From positions 1-40,606 of the forward strand of contig JAHIRY010000024.1 of NCBI GenBank assembly GCA_018818405.1: a stretch of DNA of 40,606 nt, written 5' to 3'. Numbering within the stretch: the first letter of the stretch is position 1; each line of letters opens with the position of its first letter. The notes under the pieces are model-generated. The model worked only from the letters and a program-made list of their open reading frames with translations, was not told the origin of the DNA and did not search any database. Source of the DNA: Patescibacteria group bacterium. Lineage in GTDB: Bacteria; Patescibacteriota; Patescibacteriia; UBA11705; JABHMO01. Positions 10,704 through 20,866 of this stretch are shown here, one piece after another. A program made the position numbers and the translations under genes.

Positions 10704-11629
10704 ATTTTATCCTTGAAATACTCAATTGTTTTTTGCAAACCTTGTTCCAGCTGAATTCGCGGTTGCCAGCCCAGCATTTCACGCGCCAGAGAAATTTCGG
10801 GACATCGCTGTTTCGGATCATCAGACGGCAAATCCTTGTAAATCAATCGGCTCTTCGAACCGGTCATCCCAATCGTTTTTTCCGCCAATTGCAAAATGGT
10901 GAATTCATTGGGATTTCCCAAATTAACCGGTCCGATGAAATTAACTTTGTTGTTCATCATGCGGATCATTCCTTCAATCAAATCATCAATATATTGAAAT
11001 GATCTTGACTGCGTTCCTTTGCCGAAAATCGTTATGTCCTCGTTTTTCAGCGCCTGCACAATAAAATTGGACACGACCCGGCCGTCATTGATTTGCATTG
11101 CCGGTCCGTAAGTGTTGAAAATTCTAATGATGCGAATGTCAACTTTGTTCTGGCGATGATAATCCATGAACAATGATTCAGCCGCTCTTTTTCCTTCATC
11201 ATAGCAAGAACGCAAACCGTTCGGATTTACATTGCCCCAATAATATTCGCGCTGAGGATGAATCGCCGGATCGCCGTAAACTTCGGAAGTTGAGGCTTGC
11301 AAAATTCGCGCTTTCACCCGCTTTGCCAATCCAAGCATATTCAGAGAACCGATGACTGAAGCTTTCATTGTTTTTATCGGATTGTATTGATAATGAATCG
11401 GCGATGCCGGGCAAGCCAAATTGTAAATCTGATCAACCTCCAGAAAAATCGGCAGACAAATATCATGCCGGATCATCTCGAAATTATGATTTCCCAATAA
11501 ATCTTTTATATTTTCTTTTGAGCCGGTAAAAAAATTATCCAGACACAAAACTTCATTTCCCTCGGACAAAAGTCTTTTGCACAGATGCGATCCGATGAAT
11601 CCGGCGCCTCCGGTAACAAGAATTCTCAT
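10700..11629 (-). CDS. UDP-glucuronate decarboxylase (UDP-xylose synthase-like)
   Basis: [50 protein letters not shown]; start reset from 11671 to MRILVTGG. Confidence 0.93.
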   Translation of the reverse strand: MRILVTGGAGFIGSHLCKRLLSEGNEVLCLDNFFTGSKENIKDLLGNHNFEMIRHDICLPIFLEVDQIYNLACPASPIHYQYNPIKTMKASVIGSLNMLGLAKRVKARILQASTSEVYGDPAIHPQREYYWGNVNPNGLRSCYDEGKRAAESLFMDYHRQNKVDIRIIRIFNTYGPAMQINDGRVVSNFIVQALKNEDITIFGKGTQSRSFQYIDDLIEGMIRMMNNKVNFIGPVNLGNPNEFTILQLAEKTIGMTGSKSRLIYKDLPSDDPKQRCPEISLAREMLGWQPRIQLEQGLQKTIEYFKDKI

Positions 11630-11639
11630 AATTTTTTTG

Positions 11640-12623
11640 TTATTTTTCAAAATTAATTTTTCTGGAAACAATATACAATGGACGATTGGAAACTTCCTGA
11701 TGAATTTTCGCGATATAGAGCGCGATCACGCCGAGACAACTCAACACAATGCCGATGAGAAATAAATTAAAAACCATGAGGATCGCCGTGCCGGAAAAAC
11801 CGAAATTGAACGGATCATGAAAAAAATATTTATCAATAATTATAAACATTCCGATAATCGCGGAAATAAAAGTAATTGCCATTCCCAAATAACCGGCCAA
11901 TTTCAACGGAAGCAGACTGTTGGCCACAAAACTGGACATTGCCAGTTTTATCAATTCCAATTTGCCGTATCTTGGCCGGCCGTACTGCCGAGGAGGCGCG
12001 GAAAAATTAATGAATTCCCTTTTAAATCCGAGCCAAGCGATGAGTCCGCGAGCCATGCGGTTGCGCTCTGTAAGTTTTGCGAATTCATCAATAACTTTTC
12101 GGTCAATCAAACGAAAATCAGTGGAAAACGGAACCAATTTGGTTTCGCCGATCCAATTTGAAATTTGATAAAAAAAATACGAGCCCAGACGCTTGAACAA
12201 ATCATCGCTCGAGTCTTTAGCTCGCACGCCGATGACAACTTCAGCGCCGTTTTCCCATTTTTCGATAAATTCGGGAATCAATTCCGGCGGATGCTGAAGA
12301 TCGGCGTCGAGCATAATGGCCGCGTCGCCCGAAGAATGATGAATGCCGGCTGAAATCGCCACTTCTTTTCCGAAATTTCTGGAAAATTCCAAGTATTTTA
12401 TTTTTTTGTTTGCATTCATCATTTCCTCGATCGCGAATCCGCTCAAATCAGTACTGCCGTCATTGATGAAAATTATTTCATAGTCGCATTTATTGCAAAG
12501 CCCGCCGCAAACATCGACCAGCTTTCGGCTGATAATCGGAAGATTTTCCGCTTCATTGTAGAATGGAACTATTATTGAAATTTTCTTTAGCCAGATTTCT
12601 TGATTTTCCGTTTGTTCGTTCAT
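11640..12623 (-). CDS. GT2 glycosyltransferase, DPM1/ArnC-like with C-terminal TM segments
   Basis: [36 protein letters not shown]; two C-terminal hydrophobic helices. Confidence 0.92.
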   Translation of the reverse strand: MNEQTENQEIWLKKISIIVPFYNEAENLPIISRKLVDVCGGLCNKCDYEIIFINDGSTDLSGFAIEEMMNANKKIKYLEFSRNFGKEVAISAGIHHSSGDAAIMLDADLQHPPELIPEFIEKWENGAEVVIGVRAKDSSDDLFKRLGSYFFYQISNWIGETKLVPFSTDFRLIDRKVIDEFAKLTERNRMARGLIAWLGFKREFINFSAPPRQYGRPRYGKLELIKLAMSSFVANSLLPLKLAGYLGMAITFISAIIGMFIIIDKYFFHDPFNFGFSGTAILMVFNLFLIGIVLSCLGVIALYIAKIHQEVSNRPLYIVSRKINFEK

Positions 12624-13915
12624 ATGGACAATTTTTCTTTTTGCAAAACAGTTGTCTTCTTCATTAAATATGTCATTGCCATTATAACAAAATAAATGAA
12701 ATTAGACAGCAGAATGCAATTTACGATTTGTTGAATGTCGGAGTGGAACAAAGCAATCGCAACGATTTGAAAAATCGTCACAAATGTCATCGGATACAAA
12801 TAACTTTTTGTATTCAATGCCATGTAATAATTCAAAAATGCCTGTCCCAGCACGCCGAACAGCATTGCCAGACTGAACAAACCGAGATATGGCGCTATTG
12901 CCAAATAAGCTGAACCGAAAAAGATTTTTACGATCAATTCAGGGAAAAGGCTGAAAACAATGGCGACCGCTCCGGAAGTTGAACCGACAAGCAACAGTGA
13001 AATTTTCAAAAACAGTTTTTCCCGTCCGTCGCCATTGACTTGCGCAGTTGAAACCTTTGGGAAAATAATCGTAAAAAACGAACCGGAACAAAAAATCACG
13101 ATTTTCCCCAGCACGGACAGCGCGGCGTATTTTCCGGCCAGATCGGGAACAAGATAATGCTTTGCCAGAATCACATCAATATTGGTAAAGAAAATCATTA
13201 TCAATGTTGTCCAAAACATTATTCCCGCGTAATTGGATATTTCTTTTCGCTTTAGCAGATTTTCCACTTTTTCTCCGAGCAATTTCTTCATTTCCAGGAA
13301 CGGTTTTATTTTACGCAATCCGTAAGCGGTTGACAGGAAGCCGGCAATGACAAAGGCGGCCACAACGCCGGAAACGGAATAACCCGACAAAACGAATATA
13401 ATCGCCAAAAGCAATTTTGCGGCTGAAGCGATAATGTTCGCTATTGAAAACGGAACAAATTTCAAGAGCCCCTGAAGCATGCCCTGACTGACGGAAAAAA
13501 CAAGAGCCAGCGGCAAAATTAGAACAAAAATATAAAACGGCAATCTTTCAATGTGCAAATATGATGAAATCAGCGGAATTAAAACCAAAAAAGCCAAGAC
13601 TAAAATCAAACTTAAGAAAATGCTCCAACGCATTATGGCTGAAAGCAATTGTTTGATTTTTTCTTTTTCATTTTTCGCATGGAACGCGGCAACATATCTG
13701 GCCATTATTTTCATGATTGCGGCTGAAGGAACACTGACAATAACCGCCAGACCCATGAGCGCGGCCACTTCGCCGAATTTTTCCGGCGAAAGCATGCGTC
13801 CCATGGTTAAATTGAAAAGATAATTCAAAAAATTTACCAAAAAAGAACCGATCAAAACAACTGAGCCGGTTTTCACAAAATTGTGCCGCAAAATCTTTAA
13901 TATTTTTTCACCCAT
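12620..13915 (-). CDS. oligosaccharide flippase / Wzx-like polysaccharide export protein
   Basis: Multiple hydrophobic helices; SPEKFGEVAALMGLAVIVSVPSAAI motif typical of MOP-family flippases. Confidence 0.85.
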   Translation of the reverse strand: MGEKILKILRHNFVKTGSVVLIGSFLVNFLNYLFNLTMGRMLSPEKFGEVAALMGLAVIVSVPSAAIMKIMARYVAAFHAKNEKEKIKQLLSAIMRWSIFLSLILVLAFLVLIPLISSYLHIERLPFYIFVLILPLALVFSVSQGMLQGLLKFVPFSIANIIASAAKLLLAIIFVLSGYSVSGVVAAFVIAGFLSTAYGLRKIKPFLEMKKLLGEKVENLLKRKEISNYAGIMFWTTLIMIFFTNIDVILAKHYLVPDLAGKYAALSVLGKIVIFCSGSFFTIIFPKVSTAQVNGDGREKLFLKISLLLVGSTSGAVAIVFSLFPELIVKIFFGSAYLAIAPYLGLFSLAMLFGVLGQAFLNYYMALNTKSYLYPMTFVTIFQIVAIALFHSDIQQIVNCILLSNFIYFVIMAMTYLMKKTTVLQKEKLSI

Positions 13916-13990
13916 TTTTTTAATTTAATCTTAGCCGTGATTAACGCTTAAAATAAAACGATTAGGTGTATTATATCAAGAAAACCGGAA

Positions 13991-14021
13991 TAAAAATAGC
14001 CGGGACGCGTTGCGTCCGGCT
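13991..14021 (-). terminator. Rho-independent terminator downstream of the 14034-14306 ORF
   Basis: Minus strand AGCCGGACGC-AAC-GCGTCCCGGCT followed by ATTTTTA. Confidence 0.65.
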
Positions 14022-14033
14022 GAAGTCCGACGG

Positions 14034-14306
14034 CTAATTGCCTTCGTAAATGTCAATATCTTCCGGTTGACAGCTATTCAGATTTGCGAGAACTTTTCTG
14101 GCTATTTCCATTGTGACCGATTCTTTCACATAAACAACGATCCACTTGCCGCTTACTTTCAATTTCACGGGCGCGGAAAATTCATCACTCAAGGGAATTT
14201 TTTCCGGCGCTGTTCTAATTGTTACCATTGGCAATTCCGTATTTTCCGGCCAAAAATCTTCCCATTCTTTCGAAAAAGAATGCAGTCTTATCTTATAACG
14301 AATCAT
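14034..14306 (-). CDS. hypothetical protein (90 aa)
   Basis: Isolated ORF with its own terminator; MIRYKIRLHSFSKEWEDFWPENTELP. Confidence 0.6.
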   Translation of the reverse strand: MIRYKIRLHSFSKEWEDFWPENTELPMVTIRTAPEKIPLSDEFSAPVKLKVSGKWIVVYVKESVTMEIARKVLANLNSCQPEDIDIYEGN

Positions 14307-14378
14307 CTGATCTGCCCTCCTTTTTCCGATAGTTGATATTTTTCAAAAAACACTGTTTCGTTTTCGTTAAATCCCCCC

Positions 14379-16163
14379 TTATTTGCCCAGAGCTTTGATT
14401 CGTTCATTTTCCGTCAGATATTGTTTTCTGATGCGCAGGCTCTTTGGAGTAATTTCCATATATTCGTCACCTGCCATTATTTCAAGACCGCGCTCCAGCG
14501 TAATTTCAAGCGGAGGCGTGAGATGAATCGCTTCGTCCGCGCCGCTGGCTCGCATATTGGTCAAATTTTTTCCTTTTGTCGGATTGACAGTCATATCATC
14601 GCCTCGGCTGACATTTCCTATTACCATTCCTTCATAAACCTCTGTTCCCGGACCAACATAAAGAGTTCCTCTCAACTGTAAATTGTCGAGGGAAAATGCC
14701 ACAACAGTTCCCTTTGCCATGGAAATCATTGAACCGACTTCTCTCTTTTCAATTTCCCCGACAAACGGTTTGAATCCGATCACTCGCTGGCACAAAATTC
14801 CTTCGCCGCGAGTATCCATGACAAATTGTCCGCGATAACCGAGCAAGCCGCGCGTCGGAATTTCAAAAATCAACCGAGTGTGGCTGTTCTCCGGTTTCAT
14901 CATTGTCATTGTTCCTTTTCTTTTTGAAATTTTTTCAACAATCGTGCCGACAAATTCGGTCGGTATGTCAATCGTCAATTCTTCAAACGGTTCCAGCTTT
15001 TGTCCGTTTTCTTCTTTGATAATTACGGTCGGCTGGGAAATTTGCAGTTCATAACCTTCTCTTCGCATATTTTCCAGGAGAATGGCCAAATGCATTTCTC
15101 CGCGTCCGTAAACTCGATAACGGTCAATCGCGGAAAAATCGATTTTCAATCCAACATTCACTTCCAATTCTTTTTCCAATCGCTCCTTGATTTGTCTGGT
15201 TGTCACATATTTTCCTTCTCTTCCGGCAAAAGGAGAATTGTTCACAAGAAAATCCATGGAAATGGTCGGCTCGTCAACTGAAATTGCCGGCAATGCTTCC
15301 TGCGAATCATTCTGACAAAGCGTCTCTCCGATATAAATATCGGGAATTCCGGCAATCATGACAATGTCGCCGGAAACAGCTTCTTTGACTTCTTTTTTAT
15401 TGAATCCTTCAAATGTAAATATTTTTGTAATATTGGCGGAACGGATTTCATTGTTCGCGGTTTTCACGAAAACCTTGCTCGCGCTTTTCATTGTTCCTTC
15501 ATAAACGCGACCGATGGCCATTCTGCCCAGATAATTATCATAAGCCAGATTGAACGGCTGAAATCTGAACGGCACAGCCAATTCAGCATTCGCGACCGGA
15601 ACTTTTTCCAGAATAACATCCAGCAATGGAGTCAAATCAGTTGATTCATCTTCCAAATGGCTCTTTGCAATTCCGGCGCGTCCGTTCGCGTAAATTGTTG
15701 TAAAATCCATTTGTTCATCAGTGGCGCCCAAATCCATGAACAATTCCAATACAGCTTCTTCGACTTCATGAGGCCGAGCAGCCGGCTTGTCGATCTTGTT
15801 GATCACGACAATCGGGCGAAGGCCCAATTCCAATGATTTTTTCAAAACGAATTTTGTCTGAGGCATCGGACCTTCCTGAGCGTCAACGATCAGCAAAACC
15901 GAATCAATGGAACGCAAAACGCGCTCGACCTCGGAACCGAAATCAGCGTGGCCCGGAGTGTCCACTATATTTATCTTTGTGTCTTTGTAAAACACTGAAG
16001 CGTTTTTCGAATAAATTGTGATGCCGCGCTCGAGTTCCAATGCGTTTGAATCCATGCTGACATTGGCGTCTGTCACCATGCCGGTCTGACGCATCAGCAT
16101 ATCAGTCAAAGTTGTCTTCCCATGATCCACATGAGCGATGATGGCAATATTACGAATTTCCAT
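14379..16163 (-). CDS. typA: translational GTPase TypA/BipA
   Basis: MEIRNIAIIAHVDHGKTTLTDMLMRQ, NIVDTPGHADFGSEVERVL, VINKIDKP, GRGEMHLAIL. Confidence 0.97.
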   Translation of the reverse strand: MEIRNIAIIAHVDHGKTTLTDMLMRQTGMVTDANVSMDSNALELERGITIYSKNASVFYKDTKINIVDTPGHADFGSEVERVLRSIDSVLLIVDAQEGPMPQTKFVLKKSLELGLRPIVVINKIDKPAARPHEVEEAVLELFMDLGATDEQMDFTTIYANGRAGIAKSHLEDESTDLTPLLDVILEKVPVANAELAVPFRFQPFNLAYDNYLGRMAIGRVYEGTMKSASKVFVKTANNEIRSANITKIFTFEGFNKKEVKEAVSGDIVMIAGIPDIYIGETLCQNDSQEALPAISVDEPTISMDFLVNNSPFAGREGKYVTTRQIKERLEKELEVNVGLKIDFSAIDRYRVYGRGEMHLAILLENMRREGYELQISQPTVIIKEENGQKLEPFEELTIDIPTEFVGTIVEKISKRKGTMTMMKPENSHTRLIFEIPTRGLLGYRGQFVMDTRGEGILCQRVIGFKPFVGEIEKREVGSMISMAKGTVVAFSLDNLQLRGTLYVGPGTEVYEGMVIGNVSRGDDMTVNPTKGKNLTNMRASGADEAIHLTPPLEITLERGLEIMAGDEYMEITPKSLRIRKQYLTENERIKALGK

Positions 16164-16273
16164 AAATTTAGATAATAAATAACGAGGTTAAGTATATCAG
16201 ATTTATAATTTTTGTCAATTCCGACAATTCAATGCGCTAAATAAGGCTAAACTCAATTCAAAAAGATTAAAAT

Positions 16274-16301
16274 AAAAAAACGAGCACAGCGCAAATGCTC
16301 G
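16274..16301 (-). terminator. Rho-independent terminator of the PAP2-LssY gene
   Basis: CGAGCA/TGCTCG stem followed on the minus strand by TTTTTTT. Confidence 0.65.
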
Positions 16302-16313
16302 AAATTTTTTCTC

Positions 16314-17927
16314 TTATTTCAATTCAAGCAAATAAACCGAACCGTCGGTAAAAAACATGTCGCCGACAAAATTTTTTCCCAAAAAAGGCTCGACTAATTT
16401 TTCTTTTTTCGAATCAACGATTTCATTTGCCGCGGACAAATCGTTGAACAGCAAATCTCGGTCGCCATCAATATTCGGATCTATCCGATGAACAAGCGCC
16501 CATTTTATTCCCACATCCAGACTGACTGTGCCGACATAAATACTTTTTCCGTCCCGCGTTCGCAGATTGGTCTTCCAAAATCTGGCGTGATGCCGCGAAC
16601 GAACGGAATCAGCCGCTGTTGATTTTTCAAATCCGAAATCATGAACTTCCGCGTTCCAAAATGAAGGCGTCATTGGCGCTGAATCATAACTTTTGTTCAA
16701 AAGCGCCGCATAACCCATATCAACAGCCGTGGAAAAATTTATGGGCGCTGCCGCTTGCCAGCCGGCTGATTCAAAATCCCTGACCAAACTTTCATCATCT
16801 CTCGCAGACAAAACAATGCTGATGGGTTCTTGCGAAATGCCTGTCAATGTTTCAGTATACTTCGGCAATTTGAACCGCTCAAAAATATCTTGCGACAAAT
16901 AATCGATTTGCTTTACATTCGCCTGTCCCAAAATATTATATTCAGGCTGATAGAGGCTGATCTGAAAAACGAAAAAGATCAGGAAAATTATCACCAAGCA
17001 GACAGACCGAATTTTCGCTTTGCGGCTGAGATGAATCGCCGTGGCTTCGCCGCGGCGGAAATAATGGTATTTCAAAATCATTATGCCGATAATAAACCAG
17101 CACAAACCCAGCAGATAACCGCCCCAGACATCAGTGAAAAAATGAACGCCCAAATACAGCCGGCTAAATCCGATTAACAATGATAAAATCAAAAAGGAAA
17201 AAAATATATTCAATTTAACTTTCCATTTTTTTGCATTTGCGATAAAAAAATACGCGATAAAACCGTAAAGAGCGATGGAAGTCAGCGCGTGAGCGCTCGG
17301 GAAAGCGGATGATTTTTCAATGTAAAAAGCCACATCCGGCCGCGGCCGATCAATCCAAAGTTTGATCAAAAAATTCGCCGCCTCACTGCCGATAATTGTA
17401 ACGCCAAACGGCAAAAGGTATTCCTTCTTTTTCCAAATAACCAAAATCGCGCAAAAAACGATTGTCGCGGGAACAACCATGATCACAGAACCGAGCAAAG
17501 TAATGGAAAGGAATAATTTCGTTAAAATAACATTTCTGAATGAGAACAATAAACTGGCGATGTGAATGTCAGTGTCTTTGATAATTTGCGTATTCATGAC
17601 ATCGAAAAGTACGCCGGCAAATGAAATCGCGAAATAAATCAAAGCGATTGACAGCAAAGTCAGAGTTAATCCGGAAAAATTTTTTCTGCTCAGTCGATGT
17701 TTGACAAAAGTGAAAAAGCGCGGATGCTTGTTCAAAATCCTCCGAACATCTTCATTGCGGATAAATCCGTCGAGCATTGAGAAAAAAACCGATTTCAAAA
17801 AGGCAAACCATTTTTTCCCGTACTTGATCAGAAAAAATTTGATCAAAAGTATAATGCTCAAAATCGCGCCGAAAATAATCAGCAAAAATTCCAATCGGCC
17901 GTCGCCAAACCACGCCAGTATTTTCAT
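16314..17927 (-). CDS. PAP2-family phosphatase fused to LssY-like C-terminal domain
   Basis: KLWIDRPRP ... SFPSAHALTS ... SRLYLGVHFFTDVWGGYLLG (PAP2 signature); C-terminal region resembling LssY-C; start reset to MKILAWF. Confidence 0.88.
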   Translation of the reverse strand: MKILAWFGDGRLEFLLIIFGAILSIILLIKFFLIKYGKKWFAFLKSVFFSMLDGFIRNEDVRRILNKHPRFFTFVKHRLSRKNFSGLTLTLLSIALIYFAISFAGVLFDVMNTQIIKDTDIHIASLLFSFRNVILTKLFLSITLLGSVIMVVPATIVFCAILVIWKKKEYLLPFGVTIIGSEAANFLIKLWIDRPRPDVAFYIEKSSAFPSAHALTSIALYGFIAYFFIANAKKWKVKLNIFFSFLILSLLIGFSRLYLGVHFFTDVWGGYLLGLCWFIIGIMILKYHYFRRGEATAIHLSRKAKIRSVCLVIIFLIFFVFQISLYQPEYNILGQANVKQIDYLSQDIFERFKLPKYTETLTGISQEPISIVLSARDDESLVRDFESAGWQAAAPINFSTAVDMGYAALLNKSYDSAPMTPSFWNAEVHDFGFEKSTAADSVRSRHHARFWKTNLRTRDGKSIYVGTVSLDVGIKWALVHRIDPNIDGDRDLLFNDLSAANEIVDSKKEKLVEPFLGKNFVGDMFFTDGSVYLLELK

Positions 17928-18007
17928 ATTTAATAAATTTAAAACAAAAAATTCATTCCACCTATAAACTCTTGATAAATTATAACTCAAAAAAGTTGAA
18001 TTTTCAA

Positions 18008-18832
18008 TTAAAAAGAAAACGGATTCGTCTTTTCAAAGTCAGGAACAAATGTTTCACTGCTCCCCCGCTCCTGAACCCAGCCATTGTTCAATCCCGATTC
18101 CGATTGTTTATCAAAAACTTTTTCAAAATCAGATTCATCCAAAGTTTTGTTTATTTCCGAAAAATCTCCGGCATTGAAAACCGGAAAATATTGATTCATC
18201 AGACTGACATGAATTTCTTTGTCAATATTTGAAATGATTTGCAAAGCTTTAAAACTGTTTTCCAAATTATCAGGCAATACCAAATGGCGGACGATGATTC
18301 CGGTTTTCGCGATTCCATTTTCATCGAGTTGAAGATTTCCCTTTTGCCGAAACATTTCTCGTAGCGCTGACTCGGCAACCGCCGGATAATTTTTCACTTG
18401 CGAATATTTTTCCGCGATTTTTTCATCGCCGTATTTAAAATCCGGCAGATAAATATCAACAACATCTTCAATTTGCTGCAACATTTCCACGCTTTCAAAC
18501 GCGTTTGAATTCCAGACAATCGGCAGATTCAATCCTTTTTCACGCGCCAATAAAATTGATTGCCTTATTAACTGCCACCAAATCGTCGGCGTCACCAAAT
18601 CAATGCAAACCGCGCCGGCGCGCTGTAATTCCAACATTATTTCCGACAATTCTTCAACCGAAAAATATTTTCCCAGCGAATTCTGCGAAATCTGAAAATT
18701 CTGGCAAAAAACGCAATGCAAATTACAGCCGCTGAAAAATATCGCGCCCGCGCCTTGATTTTCACTTCCTGAAATCGGCGGTTCTTCGCCGAAATGTTTT
18801 CCAAACCAAGCGATTTTAATTTTTTCATTCAT
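18008..18832 (-). CDS. radical SAM protein, PflX/COG1313-like (pyruvate formate-lyase-activating enzyme-related)
   Basis: EEPPISGSENQGAGAIFFSGCNLHCVFCQNFQISQ (CxxxCxxC), DLVTPTIWW; start reset to MNEKIKI. Confidence 0.88.
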   Translation of the reverse strand: MNEKIKIAWFGKHFGEEPPISGSENQGAGAIFFSGCNLHCVFCQNFQISQNSLGKYFSVEELSEIMLELQRAGAVCIDLVTPTIWWQLIRQSILLAREKGLNLPIVWNSNAFESVEMLQQIEDVVDIYLPDFKYGDEKIAEKYSQVKNYPAVAESALREMFRQKGNLQLDENGIAKTGIIVRHLVLPDNLENSFKALQIISNIDKEIHVSLMNQYFPVFNAGDFSEINKTLDESDFEKVFDKQSESGLNNGWVQERGSSETFVPDFEKTNPFSF

Positions 18833-18870
18833 AAAAGAAAAGCAGACCCGATGCAGGCCTGCGATAAATT

Positions 18871-19215
18871 TCACACCTCGGAACTGGCAAAGCCTTCTTC
18901 CATATTGAACGGCTCAACGAAACATTCAACAAAATCATTGGGGGAAAATTGCTTTATCACCGCCACAATCGCTCGCGCCATCATACTCCGAACTTCCGGA
19001 GTTCTCTCCGCTCGAGCAAACAAACCGCGGACAAAAACGATTTTCTCAAAAAGAAACGGCGGTCTCGCGTATTCAGCCGGAAAAATACAGGAAATTTGAT
19101 TTTCCGAAAGCTTCAATTCTTCGATATTCGCGATGTTTTCTCGCAGTTTTTTCCGCAATTCGGGAATGTCCAGTTCCTCCCCTTCCCTAATTCCGTATAC
19201 AATGATAACCGGCAT
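18871..19215 (-). CDS. small 4-oxalocrotonate tautomerase-like protein
   Basis: Starts Met-Pro (MPVIIVYGI), compact 114 aa; remote similarity judged by eye. Confidence 0.5.
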   Translation of the reverse strand: MPVIIVYGIREGEELDIPELRKKLRENIANIEELKLSENQISCIFPAEYARPPFLFEKIVFVRGLFARAERTPEVRSMMARAIVAVIKQFSPNDFVECFVEPFNMEEGFASSEV

Positions 19216-19253
19216 GGCTGGCCTCCTTGTTCAAAGCGGTTGCGCGGCAAAAC

Positions 19254-19820
19254 TCATTCATTGACTCGCTCGCAGTATTCTCCGTTGGTTGTATTTACCA
19301 GCAATGTGTCGTTTTCCTTGATAAACATGGGCGCGCGGATTTTCAGACCGTTTTCCAGAGTCACTTCTTTCATTACTTTTCCGCTGGCTGTGTCGCCTTT
19401 TACGGCCGGCGGCGCTTCTATCACTTTGTACTGAATTTTTCTCGGCAATTCGATCGCCACCACCGATCCATTGTAAATAATCGCGTCAACATCAATTCCT
19501 TCTTTTAAATATTTCGCGTCATCTCCCAGATCTTCTTCGCTCAGATCAAACATTTCATAAGTTTCCTGATTCATAAAAGAATACATGGCGCCGCTCTTGT
19601 ACAAGTACTGCACTTTTTGGCGGCTGACTTCAACAATATCAATGTTTTCTCCGCTTTTGTATGTCACTTCAACGGTTTTTCCGCTGGTGATGCTTTTCAT
19701 TTTTGTTCTGGCGAATGCTGAACCTTTGCCCGGATTGACAAATTCCATTCCCTTTACCACATACAAATCATTTTGATGTTTTATAACCGCGCCCTTTTTC
19801 AAGTCTGATGTGCTTGCCAT
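19254..19820 (-). CDS. efp: elongation factor P
   Basis: VKGMEFVNPGKGSAFARTKMKSITSGKTVEVTYKSGE; KGDTASG; C-terminal NTTNGEYCERV; modifiable Lys present in PGKG loop. Confidence 0.97.
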   Translation of the reverse strand: MASTSDLKKGAVIKHQNDLYVVKGMEFVNPGKGSAFARTKMKSITSGKTVEVTYKSGENIDIVEVSRQKVQYLYKSGAMYSFMNQETYEMFDLSEEDLGDDAKYLKEGIDVDAIIYNGSVVAIELPRKIQYKVIEAPPAVKGDTASGKVMKEVTLENGLKIRAPMFIKENDTLLVNTTNGEYCERVNE

Positions 19821-19837
19821 ATTCTTTTCTTATTAAA

Positions 19838-20857
19838 TTAAAATAATTTTGACATTGGTAATGTTATCACATTGTCGATTTCTTGGCAACCGGTGAACAG
19901 CATTGCCATTCGATCAATGCCGAGCGCGATTCCCGCGGATTCCGGCATTCCGGCTCGCAACGCGCCAATGAATTCTTGATCAATATCATAAACATCTTTT
20001 CCTGTTTTCTCCCGAAAATTCCGTTCTTCCCGCAATCTTGATTCCTGTTCATCCGCGTCTGTCAGCTCGGAAAAAGCGTTTGCCAATTCCAGTCCGTTGA
20101 AATAAACTTCAAACCGTTCCGCGTAGCGGCTGTCTTTTTCCAACAGTTTCGCGAGCGAAGCCATTTGCGCGGGATATTCATGAACAATCAGAGGAACATC
20201 AATTCCCAATTTCGATTCGATTTCATTCAGAAAAATGCGATAAAACAATTCCTCATAACTTTCTTCTTTGGAAACATTGTATTTTTTTCCCACGCACAGT
20301 TCGAACATTTTTTCTTGAGTAAGAAAATCATCCAGATTGATTTGCAAAAATTCATGCCACAAACTTTTCATTGTTTTTCGCTGCCATTGTTTTTTTATTT
20401 TCGCCAAATTAATTTTATCAATTCCATTGTGTCCCTCTGTTTTTTCCGCAATGAAATGAAACAGATTTTCCGCGTCATTCATAATATCAACATAATTTTT
20501 CCCGACGCGATACCATTCCATCATGGTAAATTCCGGATTGTGCGATCCGCCGAAACTTTCGCGGTCGCGAAAACATTTTCCCAGATAAAAAATATTTTCA
20601 AATCCGGCTGCCAGCATTTTTTTCATCGCATATTCGGGCGAAGTGTGAAGGAATCCGCTGAATTCAACAATTTTTTCATTGTGAATATTTATTTTCATGG
20701 GAACGATATTCGGTTCTTGACCGGGAACATTCACAATCAACGGAGTTTCCACTTCAGTAAAATTTTCTTTCCAAAAAAATTCCCGAACCAGCCGGAGAAT
20801 GAAAAACCTTGTTTCCAATAATTCTTTGTTCGTTTGGATGTGCGTCAGATGGTTCAT
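19838..20857 (-). CDS. epmA: EF-P lysine ligase EpmA/GenX-like (class II LysRS paralogue without anticodon-binding domain)
   Basis: LHTSPEYAMKKMLAAG, IFYLGKCFRDRE, HNPEFTMMEWYR, EYPAQMASLAK, YFNGLELANAFSELTDADEQ, GIALGIDRMAMLFTG; no N-terminal OB domain; start reset to MNHLTHIQ. Confidence 0.93.
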   Translation of the reverse strand: MNHLTHIQTNKELLETRFFILRLVREFFWKENFTEVETPLIVNVPGQEPNIVPMKINIHNEKIVEFSGFLHTSPEYAMKKMLAAGFENIFYLGKCFRDRESFGGSHNPEFTMMEWYRVGKNYVDIMNDAENLFHFIAEKTEGHNGIDKINLAKIKKQWQRKTMKSLWHEFLQINLDDFLTQEKMFELCVGKKYNVSKEESYEELFYRIFLNEIESKLGIDVPLIVHEYPAQMASLAKLLEKDSRYAERFEVYFNGLELANAFSELTDADEQESRLREERNFREKTGKDVYDIDQEFIGALRAGMPESAGIALGIDRMAMLFTGCQEIDNVITLPMSKLF

Positions 20858-20866
20858 GTTTTTTTT

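Noticed and set aside
18008-18874. PflX-like protein as an AmmeMemoRadiSam system member
   Set aside because: Motifs fit COG1313 better and no AMMECR1 or Memo gene is present in the window
20165-20821. 218-aa plus-strand ORF
   Set aside because: Antisense to epmA catalytic core; Phe/Ile-rich shadow ORF
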